Assembly: GCA_947095535.1 (NCBI GenBank)
Contig: OX352774.1
Span: forward strand, 237,919,825 to 237,983,824
DNA length: 64,000 bases
Origin: Poecilobothrus nobilitatus
Taxonomy: Eukaryota; Arthropoda; Insecta; Diptera; Dolichopodidae
Direction: 5' to 3'
In this document: piece by piece, positions 48,286 to 59,679 of the stretch
Numbering within the stretch: position 1 is the stretch's first letter
Layout of the letters: each line of letters begins with the position of its first letter
Notes under the pieces: model-generated
The model's input: only the letters and a program-made list of their open reading frames with translations
Databases searched by the model: none
What the model was told of the DNA's origin: nothing
Translations under genes and position numbers: made by a program

Positions 48286-49801
48286 GGCGGGGGGAAATAA
48301 AGCCTAGATCAATAAGTCCTAATTATTTCCACTCAAATGTGAAATAAGGCCTAATTCGTAAAATTTAAATTTACTTAGTACAAAATAATAAATATAATTT
48401 TAAATATTATATTATATTATATTTAAATATTCCATTGACAGAATAATTTCTTATAAGAACAATAAAATGCATATATGTATGTAAATACGGCACTATATAA
48501 TATACATATATACTCTTATCATTCACTCACTAGTGGCATATACGATATGTAAAGAAGCATGATATTATATAAGTATGTATATATATCAATATCATATAAA
48601 TAAAAATTCTTCAAGCAACCGTTATGTTGTTTATTTATTTACATTTTTTTGTACTACGTATTCCTCAACAATTTCAAATTATCGAGTAAAACAAATGCAA
48701 AAAATTTGTTGAAGATATTTGTTAGAAAATTTGAAAAAATCAAGTAACACTTTCGTCAATTATAAAGTAACCCTATATTATTAAAAAAAGTTGTTAACAG
48801 AAATAAGAGTATAATGTTGAAGCTTTAATTTTTGTGTATTACTTCAAAAAAATTTTAACAGGTGTTCAAGTTACAAGTGTTTAAAAATAGGAAATTTTCA
48901 GTTTTTGATCCCTTACAGCTCCTAAACGGGGGGTGATACAAAAAAAATTTCTGGAATGACTTCTGAATTATTTTCAAAGATCTAACTTCTGTCAAAATTT
49001 CAAGTTTCCAACTTAAACTTTTTAGAAGATAGAAGGGTTAAAGGATTTTGCAAAATTTGAGTTTCGCATAACAGTAAATTAAGACACCGTATGCTACAAA
49101 TATATATTTATTGTATATATACTTTTAAAGCTAATAAAAGTAGTAATTGTTTGGCATTTTCAAAATGAAGATATACCTTATACAACTTGTGCTATAACAA
49201 TTTAAATATAGAGCTTTTTTGAACCTTTGGAGAGCTGTAGATCCGTAACGGATGGAGCTACAAAAAAAAGTTATTAAAAATAAAATTAATATCTTTGTGA
49301 GATCTATCAGCAGTTAAAATTTCATAGCTCTATTTCAAAAAAAATGTGGGGATCTAAAAGTTAGGTGTTCGAGAGCTACCCTAAGTTTTGGTCCAAACTT
49401 AACCAAAACAAATAGGGAACCTACAAATTAGTCCCAGAATATTTTGTGTAAATTTCAAGATTCTAGCTTTCTTAGTTTTTGAGTTAGCGTGCTGACGGAC
49501 GGACGGACATGGCTCAAAAGTCTTAGAATTTTTTTCTGATCCGATCCATACCTTTGAAGGTATATCTAGCTCGCTTATTTCGAGGTGTTAAAAACGGAGG
49601 AGTAATTTTATTATACCCGATCCTATCGTACGGGTATAAATATTAAAAAATGTTATTATTGGAATAATAAATTACAATTAGGCTTTAATTCCATTGTTTT
49701 AAAAAAATAATTGAAATTTCGCGATTTAGACTTTATTTTTCATTCCAAAGTGAAATAAGGCCTATTAGGCTTTATTGCTCTAGGTTTTATTTCCCCCCGC
49801 C
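48286..49801. mobile_element. TIR DNA transposon (MITE) with nested repeat
   Basis: Ends in GGCGGGGGGAAATAA on one side and its exact complement on the other; the inverted match extends to 39 bp with four mismatches (48286-48324 against 49763-49801). It is flanked by a perfect 8-bp duplication GATAGTTC. Without the nested repeat (48366-49640) the element would be only about 240 bp, a MITE. Subterminal GTGAAATAAGGCCTA occurs at both ends (48339 and 49750) and can fold with nearby TTATTTC. An 8-bp duplication suits hAT, P or Merlin superfamilies, but these TIRs match none that I recognise. Confidence 0.85.
48366..49640 (+). mobile_element. Palindrome-ended repeat, family A, copy 2 (nested in the MITE)
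   Basis: Direct repeat of 45838-47180, slightly shorter because it lacks a segment present in copy 1 after TATTATATTATATT. It ends GATCCTATCGTACGGGTATA AA; the hairpin arms TATACCCGA and TCGTACGGGTATA form the 3' end. It lies between the two MITE halves, so it inserted after the MITE or was captured by it. Copy 1 has no such TIRs around it. No protein is encoded. Confidence 0.8.
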
Positions 49802-49809
49802 GATAGTTC
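49802..49809 (+). repeat. 8-bp target-site duplication, right copy
   Basis: GATAGTTC directly after the right TIR, matching 48278-48285. Confidence 0.88.
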
Positions 49810-52800
49810 ACTAAAAATGAACAACATAATTGCTTGCAAAACAAAAGATTAAAAATATCTAATAGAATGTAAATTTTTTATCGCTCACTAAAGTGTTAAA
49901 CATTAAAAACGAAAAGAAAAAAACCATCTGGCAAAAATTTACAGTAGTAATATAAGAATCAATTTACAAAATAGCAAAAAAACAAAAATTTTGAAAATTA
50001 TTAAAATATTAATTTTTCTCAATCACTTCGAACTTCAAATACATATGCATTTTCCAACACCTGGAAACACCATTGAGGTTAATTTTATAAATAGTCTTTA
50101 CTGTACTTGCATTTATTCTTTTTTTTTCGGATTGAGGAAACGTGATTTATTTAGGTACCAGTTCGTTTGAAAAAAATTTTCCGATGTCATTTCTATAATC
50201 TTTTCCATCATTATTATCGATATTCAGCATTATTATTATCATTATTTGCTAAATTCACGTTTATTTGAGTGTGGTGAATATGAAAGAGATAGAGTTAATT
50301 TTTTTTTTAGAATATATCCAAAAAAAAAAAAAAAAAACAATAAAATGGTTAAAACATTTGAAAAATATTGAAAGAAATATTTGAAGATTATGAAAAAAAA
50401 CTTCATTTTTATCAAATTATATTCTCACACACAATTAATGCATACACAAATACATATACATATATATGTATACGAATATATACAAGTAGTTATGCTTTAA
50501 TACGAGTTCATAAAATGAAATGTATGCGTTTTATGGATTCATTATGAGTGGGGAGTTTGCATGATAAGATTAGATGTTTATGTGTATGTGTTCATTTAAT
50601 ATTCTGCAAAAAAAAAAAATTAAAAGAAAAGAGAAGTAAAAAAGAAAATGGGAAAATAAATTGCAATTATATTGTTAAGTACTTTTTCAAAGTAGGCACT
50701 TTGAGAAAAAAAATTACTGGAAATTCTTAGCTTTAGCCTTTTAGTTATTTAATTTAAAACCATTTTTTTTCTTCATTTCTTATTGTTTTTGTTTTTAATT
50801 CATTTGATAATTTCTGTTCTTTTTTTTTTTTGTATCGTTTGTATTGTGAGAATTTGAGAATAGAAAAATTAATTTTTTCGTTTTTTTTTTTTAATTTTTC
50901 TTTAAATAGCTTTTAGTTTCTTTTGTCAAAAACTTTTAAGTTGATTATTTGTTTTTCTTTTTTTTTTTTGCTATCACATAACTGTTGTTGTTGCATTTTA
51001 ATAAAAAAAAAAAATAAAAAATTTGAAAAAAAAATTGAAGAAAAATTTTTTGGTTTTTACCTACATATGCATATATACTGCTATTTTATATATTAATATG
51101 TCGTATATTTTTATTTCTAAGTGTAGTTTAACGCTAAAACCATTTGGGTATGATAAAAACATGGGTTCTCAAACTATTTTGATTTTATTTACAAGGTGGA
51201 ACGAACATAAAAGTATTATGGTATGAAATTATAGCGATCGAAGGAACTTATTTATCTAATTTTATTATTACTCCGGTCATATTTTGAAAATAAAGAGCAT
51301 TTTTTGAAATGTTTTTGTTATATTTCTAAAATAAAAGAAAATATTTTGGGAGTACATATTATTATAAGATTTGGTACAATGTTACTGAATTCATATTTTA
51401 TTTTTCTTATACCATTTTAAAACTTTTTAATATTTTCTATATTCACATAAAGCCGTTTTTCGATAATTTTTGACGTTTAATTAATCAGAAAAAACTGTCA
51501 CGGCAAAAAGTTAAATTAACTTTATCTTTTCCGCGATGAAATTTACACAAATTTAACACACAAAAACTAATAAATATTTGTTACTTTTTCATAAGAAGTT
51601 TATTGTTCATTTTTAAACAAAGGTCATTTAAAAAAAATTTAATCAAAATATTACGATTTCTTTTCTATGCGTAATTAAAATTTGTCGCAAGGTGAAATGA
51701 TACCCAAAATACGGTCACAGAAATAAGTTATTGTTACGGAAAAACGGCACATGGCGCAAATCCAACTTAATTCTTGGATAAATTAAAATTCGCAATAGGC
51801 GTAATTAAAAAATATGATTATAAGAAAATCTATTCAATTTTTTCAACTTGTAGAAGAATAAATAATGTCGAATAATATTATTATTACGAATTAGTCTGAT
51901 AAGATAATTTTATTGATATTAACGATGTTTTTTTTTTTCTAACACTTGTCAAGGTGATATTTTGTAACCTTTTAAGTAAAACCAGTTTTCATCAGAGTGT
52001 ATTTTACCAAAAGAAATTGTAATGTGGAAGAAAAAAACAAAAATTCATTGAATACATACATAAATTTGTATATTTTTCGAATTGTAATTCAAACTGAGAT
52101 TGTGATTAATAAGCGACATTTATCGCCTAAATTTATCGATTATCGGTACATGAATATTGAAAATGTCGCTTGTCAAAACAAATTAGATTACAATGTAAAT
52201 TATGTAATTTTGTTAATGCAATTGTCAATTTTTCATTCTCAATCAAATTGTCATATTACTAATGTTAGTATAGGTATATAGTTTATATTGTCAACTTTTT
52301 TTTATCACGAAAATTTGTTCTTTGAAGATATTTTATAACTCTAACGGATTAAATAATTTATCTCATATAATTTTTATATAATATTTGTATATAAAAAAAA
52401 ATATAATATTTGTCAACATTCATAATAATTCAATTTTGCAATGATATAAATTTTATTGATCAATAACTAAACTAGTTGATGGTTGATACAAGCAGTCGCT
52501 GGATCTCTAACTTCTTACTATATTGAAGGATATTAACATAAATTTGTGTTCTCGCCTAACACATTTTTTTTAAACATTATAAAACGCTAAACACCTCATA
52601 TCATTTAATTAAAATTACAAATGAAATTTAGTTAAGAATCTTAGTGTCTAACTAATGAAAAAAAAAAGTTTGAGAAACTGTATTTAAGATATTTTGAAAG
52701 AACACGATGATATAAAATATGAAAATAAATGAAGATAGTATAGTAAGAACTATATAGTAGAAAAGATAAAAGTGGAGAAAATGAAAAACGAAAAAAATGG

Positions 52801-52866
52801 TTAAGAATTGTTGCACATACAATCAACTTTTATATGATTGCGAATATTTTAGTTTAGGTATGGAAT

Positions 52867-52892
52867 TATATATATATATATATATATATATT
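52867..52892. repeat. (TA)n microsatellite
   Basis: About 13 uninterrupted TA units, likely polymorphic. Confidence 0.9.
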
Positions 52893-53177
52893 GTTTTTTT
52901 ATTTTATTTTAAAATGTAGAAAAGTTTTATTGAAACAAGTCTTTTGTACTAAATACTCTTTAGCAATATAAAATAATGTGAAGGAGATTACCTTTGTCGT
53001 TAGTTTGTTTGTTCCTTCTTTTTTTTTTTTTTTTTGTTGTTTTTCTTATAATAATTTCTTATGTTCTATGATCCACTAAAAGAAGAAATATTTATGTTAA
53101 ACTGCATGTATATTTTTGTTAGGATATGCGTACGTATATAAAATTGAACGGATAAAATATTAAAGAAGAGAAAAATG

Positions 53178-53190
<13 letters not shown>

Positions 53191-53208
<18 letters not shown>

Positions 53209-53236
53209 TATACATAATATATATATGTATATATAA
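53191..53236. repeat. Interrupted (AT)n microsatellite
   Basis: AT dinucleotides broken by single C and G bases, directly following an A-run of about 14. Confidence 0.85.
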
Positions 53237-53558
53237 AAATGGTAGAAAATATTAGTTTTACCTTTTAAGAGCTTGTCACAAGTAATTAAAAATAATGATA
53301 ATAATTTCTGAATAATATAAGTATAATATAGCAGAGAGGAAAAAAAAAAATTTATTGTCCTTTTTGTTATTTTTTAATTTTACTCATATTATATTCTTAA
53401 TGTACATATTAGTATTATATATACATATATTATTTAAAAAAAACAAAAAATTTTTTTTAATTTATGTAGTATGTACACTTAGAGTCATAAATTTATGCAA
53501 AAATTTAAAGTCCGACTAAAAATAATTAGCAATAAAATTAAATGAAAAAAAAAAAAGA

Positions 53559-53592
53559 TGGGTATTTTGGGGGGTATTTGGGGGGTATCTTG
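53559..53592 (+). repeat. G-rich tandem TTGGGGGGTAT block
   Basis: Three G-tracts (GGG at 53559-53561, six G at 53568-53573, six G at 53579-53584) separated by TATTTT and TATTT. In such AT-rich DNA this is exceptional; the tracts supply enough G3 runs for an intramolecular G-quadruplex. It looks like a two-copy slippage repeat. Confidence 0.8.
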
Positions 53593-53634
53593 GTCGAATA
53601 CAGAAATTTACCTAAATTTAAATTTTAAGAGTAT

Positions 53635-54160
53635 AATTAGAGTATAATAAATTTGCCATTACGTATGTGACACCTTAAAGCAAACAACCTAGATATAACA
53701 AAGTATATATTATATTTTTGCTCAGAATCGAATTCTAAATCGATTTAGCCATGTACGCCCGTGGTTTCCTTATTTAAATTGAAGAAATTTGAACGGTGCG
53801 TTCGAGTAGGTGCCATACAACTTTTTTTTTTGTGTGAAAACAAATTAAGTGTTTATTGAAGGTAGGTATTTAACTTTAGTTTTCATACAACTTCTTTTTT
53901 ATGAAAGCATAATTTATAACCATATATCTTGGTACTTAATAAACTTAGACATCTGAAATTTTCTAGAAAATTATGAAGCTTTATGGCAATAATTTCTGTG
54001 AAGTTTGCTTGCTCTAGCACAACAGATTTAGGTGGTTGTCATATCGCAACACTTAATTAAGTTAAACAATAAAAGCAATAATTTCTGTGAAATTTAACTG
54101 GTTCGGAGGAACGGGTTTGAGTAGCTGTCATACAACACCATAATTCAATAAATTTTATAA
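53635..54160 (-). mobile_element. Palindrome-ended repeat, family B, decayed partial copy
   Basis: Minus-strand relative of the element at 59680-60969. Plus-strand landmarks: AATAAATTTGCCATTACG, GTGACACCTTAAAG, CAGAATCGAATTC followed by TAAATCGATTTAGCCATGTA, TCGAGTAGGTGCCATACAAC, and a second ...AGTAGCTGTCATACAAC copy near 54130. These are complements of the CGTAATGGCAAATTTATT end, the GGCTTAATCGACTCAGAATT block and the TTGTATGGCAGCTACTCGAA units. Its terminal hairpin has decayed. Confidence 0.7.
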
Positions 54161-55003
54161 AAGTAGCATATATTATGTTCGTGCAGATATGATAGAGTTG
54201 ATAGAATCTACTCTACATGTTTCCTCGTATTTATTTGAATATTTTTATAAAAATCGATTACATAAAATAAAAACAAAAACACTGAATAAAATTTTGAAAA
54301 GTTTGAATTAATTTTTGCTTAAATTAAAAAAACTGAATAGAATTTAAAGAGAGGCATAGCGTAAGACTATTTTTAATTTTTAAAAATATTTTACAACTTT
54401 CATATGTTTCAAAAAAAAAAAATGTAACAAATTGTAATAAGGGAAGCTTTTGCGGATTTTCAAAAACAATTCACAAGTCAAATTTTTCGAATTAGATGAA
54501 AGCGAAAAAAGAAAAATCGTTATATTGCATGTAAATTGTATAAACTTACTGTATTTTCATAGGTTAAATATGTATATAGTGCACGGTAATGTTGTTTTTT
54601 TTTGTTAGAATGTATGTGTTCATTTGGTATGTTTATATTCTATACGCTTTTGTTTGCAAATGCTTTTTTTTTTGTTTTGTTTTTAATTTTTGTATTTGTT
54701 AATTTCTTGCATATTATGCAATTTATGTTCCTTTTCATTTCTTTCACTTTTTTTCTCTTTCCCTCTCAAAATAATTTTTTTTTTTTTTGCTGTTTTATAT
54801 TATTATTTGCATTTTATGTTAATATGTCCTCTAATCTGGATTTATTTTGTTTATTGAAAATCATTAGAAAGAACAACTACTGGAAAGAAAAAACACAATT
54901 AAACAATAAAAAAAAAAAAAACAAAAAAAAGGAAGAGCATAAAAAGAAAATTAATTAATAAAAAAAAGAATAAAAAGCAAAAGAAAAAAAAAATAACATC
55001 CAC

Positions 55004-55035
<32 letters not shown>

Positions 55036-56510
55036 TAGAAGGAAAAAGTGAAAAGGGTACACGCGAATTGCCATCCACTAAAATACAAAATAAAAAATTA
55101 TTGTAGAATTCAAAATTTTTAAAATAAAAAAAAAAAACAAATTGAAAGGATCTGTCGCAAAATACAAAAAAAAAAGCAAAACAAAAATGAGGAAAAATAA
55201 CGGATATATTTTTTTTTATTATTTGTTAAAAAGAAAAAAAATATAATATGAAAATAACAATAGATGGGAGCAGCGCAAAAAAAAAAACAACAGAAGTCAT
55301 CAGACTGATATTTTTTTTTTTTGGTCTTGAATTCTGTTGTTATTATTTGGTTCGGTTCGGTTCGATTTGATTTTCATTTGTTAGCAGATTTTTATTATGT
55401 GGTTTTTCTTATTATTTTTATTATTATATATTTTTCATTTTTTTTTTGGTTTATTATTGTTATGACTATTATTTTAATGTTAATGTGCACACAAACTAAG
55501 ATAAAAGGATGAGTGATAAAAAAATTTTTCTAAGGATAATGGTTATTGTTTTCTATTTTTTTTTTTTGTTTTTTGCAAAAAACAAAAATTATACAGATAT
55601 TAGATGTTTAACCACAAATGAAATCACATAACAATTCTAGAGGATTGGAGAGAAACAAATTTATTTTTAATATTTAAAGTGTTGCTTATTTGTTAACAAA
55701 GTAAAAACAAAAAAAAAAAATGTACAAGAGTTTTGAATATAAAATAAAATTGTTAAAATATTTTTAAAAGATTGATAAGTGTTTAATTAAAGTTTTTTTT
55801 TTTGGTTTGTTAAAAAAAATGACTATTTTAGAAAAAAATAAAACAAATTTTTTAAAATAGAATATTATTTTAAAAAATTTAAAATAGATTAAAATATTTT
55901 TAGAATATTTAATTCGAAAAACGCGAATGATATATGTTTGATTGAATAAGTTAAACAATATCATGTGATTCCATCGAAACACGCCTATCCTAGACAATAA
56001 GCATCCAGACAAAAGCCAAGATTGTAAAATATATTCTACTTCGTTAAACCATATATTAATCAGTTAAAACGTATATAAAAAGTATATACACTTGTATCTT
56101 GAAGATTGTACCTGATTATGTTAGAGTTTCAATTTTCCTAGATTTGATTAATTTTAAAGCTTATGTTAGTTTAAGGGAATATACAGGATTGCTTGAACTT
56201 ATCTCTCTCTCTAAACTCTGATCTTTTTATAGTCAATAAAGTTTTTATAACATAATTTCTATATTCATGTTTTCTAATTGATTTCATTACACCTTTTTTA
56301 CATTTAGAAAAAGTATTTGCAATGTAGTGAAAACACTACATACCATACACATTTTATTATAATCATACATTTTAATCCAACTCAATCATACATATTATAA
56401 TTTCTCTTTTAATCCAACATAATTTTAAATATACATTTTTCAGTTAAAAATAATAAATGCTTAAATTTCATTTCTTATGTTATTTAGTAAAATATTAAAG
56501 TATTATCTAA
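54161..56510. other. AT-rich non-coding DNA, no gene seen
   Basis: The 118-codon frame at 54602-54958 is Phe/Ile/Leu-rich and ends in a lysine run; it is composition-driven and I do not call it a gene. Includes the AAT microsatellite at 55003-55032. Confidence 0.55.
55003..55032. repeat. (AAT)n microsatellite, about 10 units
   Basis: AATAATAAT... without interruption, likely polymorphic. Confidence 0.92.
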
Positions 56511-56523
56511 TAATAAAAATTAT

Positions 56524-56648
56524 TATTTTTTTTTTTAATGAATTTCTCTGCCACATAAATTTGAACAGGAAATTAGACAACCCTCCTTCCTCTTTCGGTT
56601 TTTACAGTGTATTTTATACGCTCTTACCCACTAGACCAACGAGGCCCC
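56524..56648 (-). mobile_element. SINE family 1, internally deleted, with 13-bp target duplication
   Basis: Minus strand: GGGGCCTCGTTGG, TCTAGTGGGTAAGAGCGTAT, AAAATACACTGTAAAAACC, then an abrupt jump to GTCTAATTTCCTGTTCAAAT, TGTGGCAGAGAAATTC and a poly(A) tail. The B box and the CACACGTCGTAAGAG block are missing. TAATAAAAATTAT flanks it perfectly (56511-56523 and 56649-56661), so the deletion most likely arose in or before the mobilised RNA, or shortly after insertion. Confidence 0.88.
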
Positions 56649-56731
56649 TAATAAAAATTATAACCCCAAAAAAATATAAACAACACTTGGTCATAGCAAG
56701 AAAACTCATCAAAATATACTGAGCACGCTTT

Positions 56732-56930
56732 ATTTTTATTTTTTTTTTTAAGGCATTTTTATGCCACATAAATGTGAACACGAAATTACACAACCTTTCC
56801 TGTTCAGGCGTGGCTGTAAATGGCGTAAGGGGGTATAACTCTTACGACGTGTGTGGGATTCGAACGCACACTCCCTCGGTGTTTACAGCGTATTTTATAC
56901 GCTCTTACCCACTAGGCTACCGAGGCTCCA
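56732..56930 (-). mobile_element. SINE family 1, full length, with target duplication
   Basis: Minus strand: GGAGCCTCGGTAGCCTAGTG, GGTAAGAGCGTATAAAATAC, GTGCGTTCGAATCCCACACA (B box at 56858-56872), GTCGTAAGAGTTATACCCCC, GCCACGCCTGAACAGGAAAG, and an A-tail. CACGCTTT flanks it (56724-56731 and 56931-56938). It lies only about 80 bp from, and in the same orientation as, the deleted copy. Confidence 0.88.
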
Positions 56931-56939
56931 CACGCTTTT

Positions 56940-59679
56940 AAAGCTGTAAAAGAAAAAAAATTTCTTTTGCAATAAGATACCTGAAAATGTTTTAAATAAA
57001 AAGTTACAAATTACTTATTAGAAATTACAAGGAAACACAGGTGCCATCTGCAGCAGTATTTCCAACGAAGTTATATTACACTAATTTAAGTGTAAGCATT
57101 TTTTAAATGGAAGGCATCATTTTTAATTGCAAGTATATTTCTATTTAAAGCAAGTTTTCTTTTATAAGACAAAAAATGGTTGTTAGCCGAATCTTATTTT
57201 AATAAAAGTTTTGTCTGATTGAAATTGTAATGTTTGAAATTTTATAAAAAAAACTATACACTTGTACACGTATATATAAAAACTAGTATTTGTGAAGAAA
57301 ATATTTGCACATAAAAAGAAACACTTACAATTAAGATAAAATTACTTATATTTAAAAAGAAAAATAAATTGCACTTAAAATGAAAATCAGTTTTTTGTTA
57401 AAGTAAAAAATGTATATAAGTTAATAATTGCAATCTTCCATATTATAGAACTTCAGTAAAAGTGGCTTTATCATCAATATTCTCTCGAATATTAAATTAG
57501 AAATCAATATTGCTGTAACTGTACCTCGATGTTACGTTCTTTTTTTTCTAATTACATTTGTTTTGAATTGGTTGTAATTTGTGAAATTTTTCATCCCCAT
57601 CTTATCAAGTATCTTTCACTTTCACAAGGTGATTTGAATATATAGTAATTTGATTAATGTAGTAGATTTACTAAATTTTAACCACTTCTTGAATGCGCTT
57701 CTCAAATTTAGATGCCATTATATGCTAGATATGTAAAAAGAATATAATCAGTTTAGAGAATTACGATTTGATTTTGTCTAGGAAAATTTCATTGGGAGAG
57801 ACATATCACTGGCTACATTGCTAAATGTCAGCTTATTAATCATTAAACTCTAGAATCTAGAATAGATGTATCATATAGCTTCTATAATATTTTTCTATGA
57901 TTTTTTACCACCTAAAATTAGTTGTTCTTCTATTTTAAATCTATATAATCTATATACAACAACACGTGAACTCATAGATTTTTATTGTATTTTAATGCTT
58001 TAATGCTTAAAATTAACTATAGTTTTTCCGAACCTATAGTAAATTAACAAAAATTATTTAATAAATGTTCTCAAATAATTGATTTTCATTACAGTAGACA
58101 TATTTTTTTTTTGGAAAAAAACTCATCAATTACTTTTTGTTTAAAGTTTTAGTTTTAAGTTAAAATTTGTAAGGGTTATTCCCAGTAGTATTAAATGAAT
58201 AAATAAATAAAAAAAACTTGTTAGCCTTTAAATGAAAATATCAAATTTTTAGTAAAAAATTTCTTTTAATGTATAATTCTTCTAAAATTCAAAATAATTT
58301 TTCTAATAATGTCTTATTAATTAAAAATACAAACATTCATTTAAATAAAAAAATCGCAAAGTCTAAGCCCAAAAATATTTTTTATCTAATATTTCTTAAT
58401 AATACGTTGAACTTTTCTTTAATTGTCATCATTAATGTTTAATGTGTATATATGTATATATATATAACTCTTTTATATAAAATTAAAATATAACTATAAA
58501 TATAACAATGATATTCTAATTATAATTTGACATGCTAATATATCGATATAATAGAATTAATCGATCTTTAATAAATATTTATGCTTTTAAATTGTTAATG
58601 TTAAATCAATTATAAAGGAATATTCAATAAGTGGAAAAAAAAGGATTTATTTTCTGTATATGGTTGTTTTATACAGAGTGTTCAATATAAAAAAAAAAAA
58701 AATACTTTAATAATAACTCAGATCCATATTACATACTATGCACAAGCTATATCTGCTTCCCACTGTAATGAATCCCACAAAGAAATTCTTTTTATTAATA
58801 TGAATATATCAGGCATAGATTAAGCGATTTTGCAAAAATGAATTATTAATGATTATAATAACAATTATTTATTTTTTGAATAATTAACACATGTATGTCA
58901 GGATGTAAAAAATTTAAAATTTCAGATTTTGAGTTACAAGAATGATTGACAAGAAAAGTAAATATAAAAAATAAGGCGCATATAGTAAGAGTAATCAGTA
59001 TCGTACATAAAAATTTACTCTAAACTATTTTACTTTACTCTAAATACTCTTTACTTACTCTTAGTGTACTCTAAGATTAAATTTACTTTACTCTAAAAAT
59101 TTTATAAAAAATAATTTTTTCATATAATGTATGTAGGTACAAATAATTTTAAGTCAATCATATTTTTTTACCTACCTTTTTTAAACAAAAACTGTTTATT
59201 TACCTTAAAAACATCAGAATCTGTAAGTTCTGGTTATGTTTAAAACTTAGCTATGCTATATATAATTTTACTTCTGGCACAAAACTCTTATATACAGGGT
59301 GCTCGGTTCTCTATGGTCTTCTTTGGAACGAAGGGGAAAAATTGGTTTGGAGTAAGAAGTTAAATTTTAATATTTTTCGAAATAACAAATTTCAATGTTT
59401 TTGGTATTTTTTTTTTTTTTTTGCGACGTTAGATAGAAATCATCGAAAGACGCTATATATATAGATGGGAAAAGAGAACGATTCTTCTATAAGTGAGTGT
59501 AGTGTCAAAGGAAAGTGGTGCAGGGGAAATAAATCAAACCAATGAAAATTGGTTTCAAATTGACGAGAAAATAAAAAAGTTGTTAATATTAATTTTGGAT
59601 GTAATCTTCATATGTAATCCTCACTAATTCTAAAAAAAAACGAGGAGAGTGCAGTAGAGTAGACTGTGTCAACTCTGGG
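56940..59679. other. AT-rich non-coding DNA, no gene seen
   Basis: No coding motif. ATACAGAGTGTTCAATAT (58672) and ATACAGGGTGCTCGGTTC (59292) are similar words in the same orientation about 620 bp apart, and may mark the ends of decayed elements. A small hairpin AAACCAAT-GAAA-ATTGGTTT lies at 59536-59555. Confidence 0.5.

Larger units (their letters stand above)
49810..53558. other. AT-rich non-coding DNA, no gene seen
   Basis: The 94-codon frame at 51997-52281 has no domain and reads as AT-driven. A perfect 11-bp inverted repeat AAGCGACATTT (52111-52121) / AAATGTCGCTT (52161-52171) lies in it. GCGTAATTAAAATT-type words near 51670 and 51795 hint at a decayed repeat. Homopolymer tracts near 50320, 50882 and 53020. 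Confidence 0.55.

Noticed and set aside
45565..49640. LTR retrotransposon with the two 1.3-kb direct repeats as LTRs
   Set aside because: The 1.1-kb spacer holds no gag/pol sequence, primer site or polypurine tract; the repeats do not begin TG and end CA, and a third partial copy lies elsewhere in inverse orientation.
51997..52281. 94-codon plus-strand frame
   Set aside because: No motif, no start context and no neighbours; within chance for this base composition.
54602..54958. 118-codon plus-strand frame with several hydrophobic stretches
   Set aside because: Phe/Ile/Leu from T-runs followed by a Lys/Asn run from A-runs; composition explains it and no domain is present.
56477..56722. 81-codon plus-strand frame
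   Set aside because: Runs through the deleted SINE and its flanks; no protein motif.
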